Below, one piece after another: positions 40,421-53,200 of a stretch of 64,000 nucleotides of DNA (position 1 is its first letter; each line of letters starts with the position of its first letter). The notes under the pieces are model-generated. The model was not told the origin of the DNA and ran no database searches. It worked only from the letters and a program-made list of their open reading frames with translations. Both the position numbers and the translations under genes were made by a program. This stretch comes from Plantago elongata (lineage: Eukaryota; Streptophyta; Magnoliopsida; Lamiales; Plantaginaceae). The stretch is taken from the NCBI GenBank assembly GCA_036897095.1, contig JAYMSP010000029.1, positions 50,324 through 114,323 of the forward strand, in the 5' to 3' direction.

Positions 40421-40791
40421 ATTTTATGATCATATTTCGTTGATAATTACAATTAATCATTTTTTACATTTGTTTCCCATTCATTTTCAGTTTGAGTAAG
40501 TAAATAGTGTAAGTAATGAAAAAATTACACTTGACATATTACAGATTGCTAGTGAGGTAGGTAACATTTATCAAGACTTATTATATTGCTACAATTTAAT
40601 AATTTTAGGTGATCTGATATTAATTAATGGTATTAAATTACATACCAAAAAATGGAAGGACTCAGATAGTAATGAAGATTATATTTGACAAAATAAATTA
40701 ATTAGATTTCCTGCTTCATTTTATTTTAGTGCCAATTATGCTATATATATAGAAGTATAAATAATATATTTATCAGCAACCAAAAAAAAAA

Positions 40792-42360
40792 ATGAAGAAC
40801 AAAGAAATGGAGTCACTTGCCATTACAATTCTTTTCTTCATTGCAGCAAACCATGTGTTCTTGAGAGCTTCACCCGCTCATAACATTTCGGCTTTTCTTG
40901 AATGTCTTGCCAATCAGTTTCAAACTCCAATCCTGATTTCTCAAGTGATTCACATGCCAAACAATGCTTCCTTTACTTCAACATTGGAATCTTCCGCGTG
41001 GAATCTACGAGTGATGTCGCAGAAACCTGATGCCATTGTCACGCCCAAGCACGAATCTCAGCTTCAGGCAACGGTTCGTTGCTCAAAAGAGCAGTGTTCA
41101 CATCCGGGTAAGAAGCGGTGGACATGACTATGATGGGCTTTCATACATTTCTGACTGCCCATTCGTCATCATAGACATGAGAAACCTTCGTGCAATATCG
41201 ATAAACACCAAAGCAAACGCTGCGTGGATTCGAACAGGTGCAACACTCAGGGCAGCTGTATTACACAATTGCCAAAAGAAGCAAGACCCTTGCTTTCACA
41301 GGAGGTGTTTGTCCGACTGTGGGCGTTGGAGGGTACGTCACCGGAGGCGGGTATGGAATGATGTCTCGTAAGCATGGCATTGATGCAAAAGTAATTGACA
41401 CGGAAGGGGAAATCCTCAACTGCAAGTCCATGGCAGAGGATATGTTCTGGGCTATCAGAGGAGGAGTTCCTAGTTTCGGAATTGTACCCATGTACAAGGT
41501 GAGGCTAGTTCGTGGCCCTGAAACAGTGACCGTTTCCAATGTTTCAAGAACGTTGGAGCAAAATGCCGCACAACTAGTACACAAGTGGCAATACATTTCT
41601 GATCAATTGGACGAAAACCTCTTGATTAGGCTCGTCTTGAGAAAAGTGCAGAATACCATACGAGCCTGTTTCACAACTTTGTTCCTGGGCAGAGTTGACG
41701 ATCTCCTGCCAATAATGCAGGAGAAATTTCCAGAGCTCGGTTTGCTGAGACAGGATTGCATCGAAATGAGCTGGATAGAGTCTGCTCTGTTTTCCGCAGG
41801 TCACAAGAAGGACTCGGTTCATATCCTGTTGAATCGAACATTTGGAAGTAGGATACATTACAAAGGCAAGTCAGACTATGTGAGACAACCAATTCCACAA
41901 GACGGCCTAGAAGGCATATGTAAATTTTTGAATGAAACAAACGAAATGAAGGCCGCTTTACAGTTGAGCCCATATGGAGGAATAATGAGAATCTTAAACA
42001 CCTTTCCCTCACAGGGAAGGTAACATATACATGATCCACTACCTTGTTTACAATTACACGAAGGGAGAATCAGAAAGACACATAAAGTGGATAAATAGAC
42101 TATACGATTACATGACTCCATATGTTTCGAATTCTCCAAGAGGGGCTGGGCTGGCTTCAATTATAGAGATCTTGAGATTGGGACGAACAACAAGCATGGG
42201 ATGACAAGCTACTCAGAAGCTAACATATGGGGTTTGCAGTACTTCAAGAACATCTTTGAGAGGTTAGTGCGTGTAAAGACCAAGTTTGATCTGTTCAATT
42301 TTTTAAGAAACAAGCAAAGCATTATTCCATCCCTACACTTGTCGTTGCAGTACAAGTAAA
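40792..42360 (+). pseudogene. Berberine-bridge-enzyme-like FAD oxidase, frameshifted
   Basis: BBE-like enzymes are secreted flavin oxidases of about 530 residues, often intronless. Here a signal peptide (MKNKEMESLAITILFFIAAN) and SAFLECLANQF start the protein. The frame changes near 41095, after QATVRCSKE, into VHIRVRSGGHDYDGLSY (the FAD-linked His), and again near 41265 into LYYTIAKRSKTLAF and GVCPTVGVGGYVTGGGYG (the FAD-linked Cys). A further change near 42000 leads into REGNIYMIHYLVYNYTKGES and EANIWGLQYFKNIFERL, close to the family C-terminus. The AADNV segment usual after GYGMMSRKHG is missing. Four reading segments in one gene body indicate a pseudogene or assembly errors; it cannot produce an intact enzyme as read. 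Confidence 0.88.
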
Positions 42361-44148
42361 AGTACAAGGACTAGCCATATCATTTCATGCCTGCCGGACA
42401 GATTTACTCACTCACCGAGTCTTTCTAGTTTCTACTCTATGCGACATGAATGAGTAGTTGTACTTGTCCTTTCTATCAGGTTAACAAAAAGTTGGGTTCT
42501 CACTGCATTAGCACCTGTGTATCTCAGTTGAGTTTATATTCAGAATAAGACATGTAGAACGCATGCATAGAGTAGCTTATAATCTTCGCGGATCTGAAAC
42601 TACTTCAGAGTTCAGATGACTTGCAAAAGATTGTACAGAGCACAAACTACTTCTTTTAAATGGTAAAATGTCTTACTAATAAACTTTCAATGGTACAATG
42701 TGCAAGACAAAACTCAACAATTAACTCCACATAGTGAAATCAAGATTTAAAGCCTAATTATATTGAAGTCTTGAAGACAGGGATGGAAACAGGCAACCAC
42801 AAAGCAACTTTCAGATATAAAGTTAATTTGGATCACGTAAAAATTTGTATGCATCAATTCCAACAGAAAATCTATCTAACCTCAGGTTGACACCCATAGC
42901 TGCATCTAAGTATGAGAAATGTATATATGTATCTGCATTTAGCCATGTGATGTCTCATTTGTTTACATGAATTCATTGCCGTACTCACTACTCAGGTAAG
43001 ATGTATAGCTGTGTAATGTTTCATAAGTTTACCTCCGCATGAATGTCTTGTGGCAGATACACAATCAGGTTCCTATCTAGACTTGCATTCTAATGCCAAT
43101 CTGCTAAAGTAGTTCAGAGAGGATTTGCTTCGTCAATGATGATACTGTTTCTTGAACGAGCTTCATGCTTGTAACAATCCAGAGTAGCCTCAGTGCTCTA
43201 CTAATGTAGTAATATGTTCCTGCAGAAAAATCATGAAGTATTCGAACTCAGCACACATGAAGTCTTTCATGTTAAATTGATAGCAAAATATTATTATGAG
43301 TACCCTTAGAATATACCCTTCTGATGCTCACCAAAAATGCATGACAAAAGGCTAATTAATACTCCCAAACTTCGACTTTATACACCTAAAATGATCATTC
43401 CCTCATACATTATTCACTCTTCTCACACTTTTACAACCATTGCTACTTTATATTTAAACTAGTCAACACTTTAACTAGTACTCTAATTATTTTTTCACCC
43501 AAAACTGAGCGTCTGTGCGCGCTTCAATATGTAACTGTGGTGTGTGAAGGGTAGGTATTCAAGCATGTGTTTCAACAACAGAAAAAAAAAATTCATTGTT
43601 AAAGTCTATTATTCACAGCCAAAGATTTGGTACTCTCATAACTCATGTACAAGAAAATATGAAAGCAATGCATCACTCAACACATATCCTTATCAAAAGT
43701 CAAAACATTCTCTTGGGAAGATTTCATCACTTTACATTACTTTATATCGATATTAACAGTTACTCTCTATGACAGAGATTAACAGTTAAGATCATAAACT
43801 TGCTTAGGTTTTAAACAGAGTGAAGACATCGAAGATGATAAAGAGGATAAGATAAGAGGAACATTTAACCAAGGCATATTTGTCAGTATAGTTCATTTTA
43901 AGGCATGAAGGGGACATTAAAATTATAGGCTGCCTGGCATAGAGTTATAACCGAATTTACTCATTTTAAACGTGTTGTAACATTTGGAATGATGTTCAAG
44001 TTGAGCTCTAAAGTGTTTTGATTTAATCACTTCCAACACCATTAAACGATTTTCTTTTTCATTCTACCCTACTATTTCTCTCTATTTTTCAATTAATATA
44101 AACAACTTTAACCAGTCGGATAAAACTATAAAAATCAAGACCCATCAT
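42361..44148. other. Spacer; possible noncoding or 3' exon on the minus strand
   Basis: The stretch is mostly AT-rich. One patch (43104-43219, minus) follows a strong acceptor TTTTTCTGCAG and stays open for 37 codons (ISRALRLLWIVTSMKLVQET) before TAG. It could be a 3' exon of a transcript from the UPF0496 gene, which has a GTAAGT donor just after its stop (about 45576), or a chance frame. No other signal is seen. Confidence 0.3.
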
Positions 44149-44906
44149 GGGTAAACTACAAGAGACTCCCTCCAATTATACTGAAGAGTAGGATCCCCTC
44201 AATTATGAAAATTGCACCAAATCCCCTGAAATATTAAAATAAATTGCACGGTCTACCCTGAATTGATTTGTCACACCAAATCCCCTGAACCATAAACCAT
44301 TAGAACAATTCGCCATCAATTATCAAATTGCACAAATTGTCAATAAATATAGCGAGAAACCCAATGTTGTTCAATATTGACATAAGGTGCACTTACACGT
44401 GGAAAATGAGACTGGATAATTATTCATGCTTGTAAAGTAAAAATTTACCCAGAATTTCTATTAAAATAACGAAGAATAATTTTACCAAAAGATGAATAAG
44501 TCTTCTGGAAGACTATCTACAATAAAGATAAAAAGGCAAACAAATATTTAAGTTGTATTTGACAACTTACGGTGTTTAGTTTATGATAACGAAATTGTGC
44601 TGTTTCATTGCAATAAACAAAAAGTGCATTATTTTAACAAAATATAGATGTCTAATCTGAATTTCCGCGTGTGAGGTGTATTTTCCATCATATGGAAAGA
44701 CAATGGTATTCAGGCTATGTTTATCAGTAATGTTTAGGGGGGTTTGGTGTTATGTTTATTAACCTACCGGGGAATTTGGTGCAATTAAAATAATTGAGGA
44801 TGGATTTTGCAATATTTATTAATATTTTGGAGGATTTGGTTCAAATTTAATAATTGAGGAGATCATTCCTCTTGAGTTAGTTGGAGGGGGTTTCTTGTAG
44901 TTTACC
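44149..44906. mobile_element. Long-TIR MITE (GGGTAAACTACAAG family)
   Basis: The left end GGGTAAACTACAAGAGACTC is matched in inverted form by the right end GGGTAAACTACAAGAAACCC, and the inverted similarity continues for well over 100 bp (CCTCAATTAT, ATTGCACCAAATYCCC). The interior is noncoding. The flanks share only ATCAT, so the target duplication is unclear. Long termini suggest a Mutator-like or foldback MITE. Confidence 0.75.
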
Positions 44907-45595
44907 CTAGATATCATCAACTCTTACGCACCCTATAAACCCTACTCTATACAGATCACTGAAAATCCCAGCTCCACTAAAGTTACTATTCATCTATTAT
45001 AACTCCACTATGACTCACATCCTTAAACACTATCCCAAACAGCCCAGAATCTTTAGCTTCGGTCAATTGAGTGCTGGGACTGGCAACAAAACAATGGTCA
45101 ATGGCAATCAATCCTTTTCAGTCCCTTTGTTAAAGTTTCAAACTTTAAATTTCCATTCCTTCTGAATTCTAAAGTAATGCACTATATCAGCTTGCGTAAT
45201 TAAAATTTACTGCACTTGAAAATGATGCTGTAGAGCTATAGAAGGCAAAGTCAGAAATTACATGAGCAAATGTGTGGGGCTGAACCAGAGTTATGTTAGA
45301 ACATAAAAAAGGAATTGTGCACTGGTAACCCAATTTTAAGATGATTATCAATAAATAAAACGATTTTATTCTGGGTCTAGGAACCTGATAGGTGGCATGA
45401 AACATAATATCGTGGCTGCATTCAGCATGGTTTTTCTCTATGTTGGTTATTTCACAAATCGAGTTGATGTTTTCATGCTCATACACCATTAAAGTTGCCG
45501 ATGAACATAAAACTTACAAGCATGTGATGCAAGAAAACCTGTGCATGGGGATCAGAAATCCATAATAAACTGCATTTTACTTACCATGGAAAACA
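44907..45595. other. 3' flank of the UPF0496 gene, nothing else recognised
   Basis: No conserved frame was found. A consensus GTAAGT donor at about 45576 on the minus strand, about 15 bp after the UPF0496 stop codon, suggests that the 3' untranslated region may be spliced. Confidence 0.35.
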
Positions 45596-47542
45596 TTAAC
45601 ATGTCTCTTGATACATGAGAATTTCATGGAGGAGAAGTGATCTCGCCCGGTTTATTGCAGCAAAACACAGGAACAGATGGTCTTCAAGATCCACAAGTTG
45701 TTGGACAAAACTTGAACGATTTTTCCGAAGTTGTTTCAGTATCTCTTGAATGGGGTACCTATCATCAATTCCTCTCTCAAGTCCCATGCGAATATGGTGC
45801 TTATCACTCTCGACAGCCGCATGGAGACGAGCCACCAGGCGATCAATAGTATCAAGATCTTTGTGGAGGACATAAGCACCCTTAGCTGCAGCATCAACTT
45901 GAGCTATATGCATCATTTCTTTCTTAGTCATATTAGCAGGAAGAATGGCAGGACACATAGGGATTGCAACCAGCGCAACAAGCGCATGCGTGGCTATTGT
46001 CACAGCTGCTATGACTACTCCAACAGAAGCTGCAATTAAACACAAGGCAGATCCAGCAGAGCAGTTTCGTATGTGATTGATCCTTGATTGCGACTTTTTG
46101 AGATGTTGGTCCAGCTGACTTTTGAGCTTGGAGAAACATTGACGCATTTCATCGAAGTTGTGAGAATCAGGAGGAAGAAATGGGTTGTCAAGACCATCAA
46201 ATTGCAGAAAGACATTAAATGCTAGATTGCATTGGGAATCCGATAGTGCAAAGGAGTCAGACTCAAGCTCCAAAGGAAGGTCATCAAGAAGTGTATAAAT
46301 AGGGGCATAGAGGAGACGACCACGCTGGAGACCTTGATAAAGGAGTAGACAGAGACGGGATGCTTGCTCACTATGATCAAAATAGGTCGAAACAAGAGTG
46401 ATACGCGAGTTGGGTGTAATGCGTGCAAGTGCTTGATGAATATGTTCGCGGCTTGGTTGAAGAACCTGTTCTACTTCTAACAAGTGAGGTCCCTCAAAAG
46501 ATTGTATTTCAAGATTTTGGTCGAAAGTGTCGTCTGGGTTAAATGTACGCCTAATCTCCGCATAAGAATTAGTTTGAACTGCTAATGTGTATTCTCGAGT
46601 AAGGTTAACAGTGGGAGAGGGTAACACAGTTGACCTGGGTGTATTTTCAGTAGAATAACCTGAATCATGCCATGTGTTAATGATACAAAATGAACATTAG
46701 AATTTACAACAAACTCATCAAGGCTTTCTCTTCATCCAAAAAAACATTCCTTTCATTTGTTTTTTTATACTACAGATAAATCCAGTTCAGACAAGCAAAT
46801 CAGAACCAATAGCCTTGCTCTTAAAGAGTAAGATAAATCCTATCATCTGTCCTCGTCCTTCCCATTTTATCTTTTTTCAGTCAATTGTGTTTCTAGTTTC
46901 AACTAATTAATCTTAAACCACAAATTAGTCCCAACTGCCTCTTCTCATCTCTTAAATTAAGGACGTGTTTAGTAGGATATATTAAGCAGGACATACAGAG
47001 ATACACAATAAGGTTCGGTCTGCCTTTAGTATAGTGTACTTAATTTCGGGCCAATACATGCTTATATGTCAGGCCTATATATAACTATATTACAAATTTT
47101 GATTTTCTTTACAAACGAAGTACAGTTGAACTCAGTTGGTAAGATGTTTAAGTCCAATCATCCACGGTTCATGTCCGTTTCAAAAAAAAAAGAGCATGTA
47201 TTCCTCTTATTAAGGAGGGTTTGTAAGAATTTTAACATCTACGAAACATATTTTAATATGGGTTTATAAAATATTTATCATACTTTATTCAAAAAATTAC
47301 TATTTATGACGATATCTACTACTTCATTCAATATTATTTTAAACTTGTGGCGGCCGAATTGTGGTGGCCGAAGATAAAACTGTGACGGAGGGAGTTTTAT
47401 AATATGAAATTAATTGGTAGAGAAAGTTGAATATCGGTTAGAAGTGAAACAGTGAGAAGAGAGTAGAAGGTAGGTTACCGGGAGATGTAAAAAAAGTAGA
47501 ATTTGATGATGGTGGTGGAAGTGTATTCAAACACGAGAACAT
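45596..47542 (-). CDS. UPF0496 family protein (DUF677), two exons
   Basis: A plant-specific family of unknown biochemical function, with At3g19330 as a likely relative. Exon 1 is 47479-47542 (MFSCLNTLPPPSSNSTFFTS), with donor GGTAACC. Exon 2 is 45596-46659, with acceptor ATGATTCAG. The join completes a glycine codon, and the protein has 375 residues, the family size. Exon 2 starts GYSTENTPRSTVLPSPTVNL, then TREYTLAVQTNSYAEI. Near the middle is a hydrophobic pair (SALCLIAASVGVVIAAVTIA and HALVALVAIPMCPAIL), probably two membrane passes, followed by a predicted coiled-coil-like region (IDRLVARLHAAVESDKHHIR). The end reads ARSLLLHEILMYQETC. Without exon 1 the frame lacks an ATG in the right place. 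No frame damage is visible. Confidence 0.92.
47124..47192 (+). mobile_element. Degenerate tRNA-derived SINE, copy 4, in UPF0496 intron
   Basis: AACTCAGTTGGTAAGATG is followed about 30 bp later by a decayed B box (CGGTTCATGTCC) and TTTCAAAAAAAAAA. The order and spacing match copies 1 and 2; the element is in the intron between 46660 and 47478, opposite to the gene. Confidence 0.6.
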
Positions 47543-49611
47543 CAGTCAGTCCTTAGATTCACCAGTGCAATTGATTAGCATTTCTGTAGAATATTGAATA
47601 TATCAGAAGTGGATATTGAAGAAAATTGACAGAAAGATAGTAGCTAGTAGTACATCATCGTCTAACCTTTTACTTTTCATTGAATTTGAGATGAACTTGG
47701 TTTGGGCCCTGAGAAGAAGACCGAACAGGATCTCAGGAGTATATATATACTGAAGAAGAAGAAGAAGAAGATGAACTGATGATACGTCAATTTTGGGGAA
47801 GAATCAATAAAAAGGTTAACTTATAACAAGCTGTATTCAATGGAGCTCATCTTTCAGTTTCTCAATTGTGCCCCTGTGATTCTATTTTTATATTTAGAGA
47901 GATGAAAATGTAATATAATGAGGTGGTCTTAACTTAAAAGCTAAATCAACGTTAGAGAAATACTTGAGAGGTATTTATGTTTCAAAAATTCATGGTATTT
48001 AGCCCCGACAAAAAATAGTGGTATTTTAATAGATGTTTTATTATAAATACCATATTTAGTATCCATATTGCTGGAGTGGTTATTTCCCCACTCAAATCGA
48101 ACATTTTGTACACAATAATTCAATTTCAATTGAAAAATACCATTCAAATTCTATCACAATCAGTCCCTTAATAATCAAAAGAGATTCAATAATAGCAAGA
48201 TTAAAGAAACAAAAGAGAAGAAGCAGCGACTAGAAGAGAAGTCGTAGTCATAACAGAAGAAGCAGCGACTAGAAGAGAAGACGCAACCAGAAGAGAAGAA
48301 GCAGACTGAATCGATGAAGATGGCGGCGGTTGACGTTCAAGAAAGAACACAAAGAGACGTGAAGGTTATTACGTTGATAATATTTGAAAGTACAGTTAGA
48401 ATTGTATACAAGAGTCCAAATACATACGAAAAACCCACTCTTAATGAGTATTTCTAAATGGTATTTTGAAAAACAAATCTTGTGGGCTTCAAATTATGGG
48501 ATTTAGAGAGTTTGGATTTTTTTAGGACTTTGGTATTTCAAATTTATGCAACCAAACATGGTATTTCGATGGGTGTTTTTAAATACAATCACAAAAAACC
48601 CAAAAATAAGAAGAAAAAAATTAACTACTAAGACATCCCAACACAACCAAAAATGGGTCAAAAACTGATAACTATATACCAAATATTCATCACAATCACA
48701 ATCTTAAAAATTCAAACCCCGAAAAATCATCATTCTCCTCCTCCAAAATAAAACCTCCACCATTTTCGTCGAAAGTCACCGAAAACCTCCCGAAATCAGC
48801 TAAATCTCTCCAGAATCTATGGAACCAAGCTCAACAATGAAGAAATCAAGCTCCAAAACTTCTCAAACATCACCACATAGATTATCAAACATTCGATCTA
48901 GCTTATGTGACCTAGTTTATGAAGAAATTAAATTCGAAATCTTCTAAAACTATTAATTTGTGTTTGATATTTTATGTGGTTGAATCGTTTATAGATTCTT
49001 AAAAGGATTTGTATGCACTTCATGCCTCCCTTCCTTCAAGTTGCTCGGATCTTTCGCCGCCCGAAAGCATGGTGGTTATGGAGCCGGAAAAGCAAGTAAG
49101 TACACTGTTCTCAGTCATTAGTAGTGAAATTATATATGTAGCAAAATAAAAATCTAGAACGATTACGTTTTAGTAAATTGCAAATCGCCTTATAATTTAG
49201 TCATTTAGGCCTGAATTGATAGAGTAGCAGAAGAAAATATAAATGATGAAAGGGATCATAACACGTAGAAATCCATGAAGGATAATAAAAACGATATATA
49301 TAATCCAGTATCATAAAGTTATAAACTCAAATACATTGTTAAAAACCAAAAGTTCTGATACTTTTATAATAAACAAGATTATGAATAAAATTTTAGCTAT
49401 AAGAAATATAAGACTACTATTTCAAAACTCTATAATGCAGTCGTGAAATACGAGATCAGTGACAAAAAACACTAATCATAATAGACTAAACTAAAGCCCA
49501 AAAGTGGCTTAGATAATATACTCGGTCCAACTATTTGTACTTGAATCTCGTTCCATGGTCACTTAGCTAATTTTTGTATGATCTTGCCATGCCCTTGCCC
49601 TTGTTTTCTCG
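47543..49611. other. Spacer, mostly AT-rich
   Basis: This includes the UPF0496 promoter and a block at 47940-48640 with repeated GGTATTT/AAATACC motifs at both ends (for example 47970 and 48455-48590), perhaps a MITE of unknown type. A small GC-richer patch at about 49035-49105 (CTTTCGCCGCCCGAAAGCAT) ends at a possible donor AAGCAAGTAAGT, but no family was recognised. Confidence 0.35.
47741..47750 (-). promoter_or_regulatory. TATA box of the UPF0496 gene
   Basis: A palindromic TATATATA lies about 200 bp upstream of the ATG at 47542 on the minus strand, implying a leader of about 170 bp. GAA repeats (47753-47773) lie immediately upstream of it in the direction of transcription. Confidence 0.45.
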
Positions 49612-50245
49612 TGGTTTTTTTTTTCTTCTGAAAACTCGAATACTTTCATTATCCAGAAAACAAATACAACAGAAGGCGATCAGAAACGATCCAGCCAAAA
49701 CGCTAGAGACTCAATAACTAGGCGACAACAAATCCCTGACATGGGGTCTTAGATATGGGACACACGACGTCCTGTACACTATAATATCAATAACCGTCCT
49801 AGCTATTCTAGTGCAATCAGGGTTACCAGGATTCTTATCAAAGTAATGTTCATTACGAAAAAACATGTTTCATACACGGTCTCAGTAAATGCGATTTTGA
49901 GTAGTTTTGCTCGCCACCCGTTGCCTCGTGTCATGCGCAAACCGACATTAGTTCGGCAGAACAACTTTGTGGCGGGTGTTGAACATGCAGCCATCCCAAA
50001 ACCTGATCGCATACAGCCGAAGAGACTGGACAAGCAATCATCAATTGGTCCAACGTCTCCAAATGCTGACAGAAGCAACATCAACTCGACCGAATCAGTC
50101 CAAACCTCTGAAGTCGATCCTTGGTTGCAATACGTTCATGTCACACAAGCCATATAACCAGTTGTACATGTGGTTTAGCGTAATTCCTGTAAAAAATGGT
50201 TCTCCAAGGTACCAAGTTGCCATCATCTTGTAACTCTCTATAGAT
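49612..50245 (-). mobile_element. 5'-truncated LINE (3' zf-RVT region and poly-A)
   Basis: Read on the minus strand, a sequence with VPWRTIFYRNYAKPHVQL, RIATKDRLQRFGL, ETLDQLMIACPVSSAVCDQV and KIAFTETVYE matches the zinc-binding C-terminal domain of plant LINE ORF2. It ends about 49640 and is followed by an A run (T run at 49616-49626 on the plus strand). Frame changes separate the segments. The 5' portion is missing, as is usual for LINE insertions. Confidence 0.75.
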
Positions 50246-50249
50246 CAGG

Positions 50250-53200
50250 ACAGTTTTAAACTTGGGAAGTTGCACCATTGCATCCCAACTGGGGTTGAGT
50301 TGGGTGTAACTTCAATGTTCTTTTGAGAACCCAGGAGCTCGATTGGGGAATGTCTGGGTTAAGTTACCGCGTCTTCTGTTACATTTGTGGGGTGCATCGA
50401 GTCTAGGCAAAATTGGTAGTGAACTTGGAAAGACAATGTTTACAGATGAGTGTACAACCCATAAGCTTCGTATCTCATATGCTAGATTATTGATGAAAGT
50501 TGATATTACCAAAAAGTTGCATGAAAGTATTAATATCAAGGATGAAAAGGGGAATATTTTTCAGCAGCCGGTAGAATATGAATGGACTATGTTCTGTGAA
50601 AGCTGTCAGTAGGTTGGGCATACATGCAAACCTAAACCCAATGCTGCACTCAAGAAGAAAAATGTGCAACATTGGCAAGTTCTTGTGGATAGGAGAGTAG
50701 GAAATGATACATCTACTGTTGAACAGGCACCAACTCCTTCCCTACCTGGACCCGTAATTCGATCCCCCGTACGAGATAGTGATACTCTACGAGTGTTGAT
50801 GCAGAGGGGTGGCAAGGGGACATGACCTATGTATGGGACATCATATGGAGAATCCTAGTTTCAACCTCATACCTTGTCAGAATGGTTTTGACTCACTTCA
50901 GAATGTGAATGACTCTGGAGTGACTCAAGACGATGTCCGAGCACTGCATATTTATGTAGCTATCATAGTAGAAGCTAGAGTTAAACAAGAAAACATCAAA
51001 AAGATTTGTGACAGGTTGGGAATGCAGTGGAACTATGTTGACAACTATAACTTTCACGACAATGGGAGAATCTGATCATGTGGGATCCCACTGAGATTAA
51101 TGTTCAAGTAGTGGATGGTAATGCTCAATTATGCAATGTAAACTATTTGATGTGGATGGCACTTTTATCTCATGGATCACATCAATTTATGCTTTTAATC
51201 AATTGGAGGACCGTAAAAGATTATGGCTGAAGCTTGAGAACTTACAACCCCATCACTCGGAAAAGTGGATGCTTATGGGGGATTTCAATAACATATTATT
51301 GATCATGTTGGAGGGTCTTCGGTATACTTGAACGAATATTGCAACTTAGCTAATATGATGGAGCGAGCCAACCATTTTGAAGTAGATACTATTGGCGACC
51401 ACTACACCTGGCATAATAGGCATAGTGTGGACCCAATTTATTCCAGAATTGACCGTGTGTTGGGTAATGTGTCTTGGTTACAAGCTTATAGTCACTTGCA
51501 AGTGAATATTCTTGAAGCATGAATATCTTATCATGCTCTTTTACGTGTGAATATGTTTGATGTTCTTAGACGACCTCAGAAACAATTTAGGTTTATTAAC
51601 AATTTGACTGAGCTGCCTGGATTTTTGGAGATGGTGCGGAATAATTGGCGTGAGCAGCTTCGGGGTAGGGTCATGTACGTCGTCTGAAAGAAACTTCAGC
51701 GCCTCCACCCGGCTATACAACATCTGCAACTTTCTTTCCGGGGTCTGAAATCTTCACTGGAACAGGCTCGGGAGAAATTGCGTGTCGCCCAAGCATACCT
51801 CACTATCGATAGGTGGAACCGAGATTTGATCGACAAAGTTAAGCAGCGTACGTTCGAACTCTTGCATTGGGCGGATATTGAAGAATCTCTTCTTTATCAA
51901 AAGGCAAAAGTTGATTGGATTCGTTTAGGTGATGGAAATAACGCTTATTTTCACGCCACGGTCAAGGCAAAGAATAGAAACACTGGTATGCAATGTCTCC
52001 ACATGAGTGATGGTAGTATTGCATCTACCCAAGCTTATATGGAATATGAGGTGCTAGAATTCTATCGCTATTTGGTGGGCACGGCTACATTACGTATGGA
52101 AGCAATTGACATCACTGTCATGCGCAATGGACCACAGGTTACTCGAGCCAAGCTACGGCTTTGATCAATCTGATTACTCAATTGGAAATCCGTACGACAT
52201 TACAAGGCATTGGTGACCTGAAGGCCCCTGGATTAGACGGCTATAATGCTCGGTTCTTCAAAGCTACTTGGGGAGTTATTGAGGATGATGTAGTGAGAAT
52301 TATTCAGGAATTCTTTGAACAAGGGCGGATGTTAATGCCGTGAATTGTAGCCTGGTGACGCTAAACCCCAAGGTTGTGGAGGCAAAGCTTGTTAAGGATA
52401 ATCGACCAATCTCGTGTTATACTACTTTATATAAGATTGTTTCGAAAATTCTAACCGCTAGATTGAGTAAGGTACTACCTGGGTTTGTTCACCAAAGCCA
52501 GGCTATGTTCACACTAGGACAACATATCCATAATCATATTCTCCTGGCCTATGAACTATTGAGGGGTATAATTGGAAGAATGGAGCTCCAAAGTGTATGA
52601 TGCAAGTGGACCTCCAAAAGGCGTATGACACGGTGGAATAATGTGCACTAGAGAGTATCATGTCAGAGTTGGGGTTTCCGTCCCGTTCCATTAGCTGGAT
52701 TATGACATGTGTTACTTCGGTTTCGTACATATATATGGTCAATGGAATTGCTTCGAGGTGTTTAAAGGCAAAATGTGGGATTCGTCAGGGTGATCCCATC
52801 TCTCCCCTTCTCTTTGTCTTGATTATGGAGTATTATAACCCTCCATGAGCTTAGGAGTATACCAAATTTTAATTTTCACACGAGATGTGAGAAGTTACAG
52901 ATTATTAACCTCAGGTTTGCAGATGTCCTTCTGCTATTCTCTCGGGGTGATACATAATCAGTCCGATTACTTATGAACATGTTCAATAAGTTCTCACGTA
53001 CAACGGGTTTCATGGTGAATGAGGGCAAGTGCCACATTTATTTTGGGCCGTGAGGGAGGATTCAAAGAGCAGATTCAGATACTCACTGTTTTTAATGAAG
53101 GCTCGTTCCATGTCCGGTATATGGGGATCCCTTTCATGTGCAGAAATCTTACTGTGGCTCAGTGTCAACCATTGACCGATAGAATTGTGGCATGGATTAG

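Noticed and set aside
49803-50157. Independent small proteins on both strands
   Set aside because: The minus-strand frames match the zf-RVT end of a LINE; the plus-strand frames are shadows.
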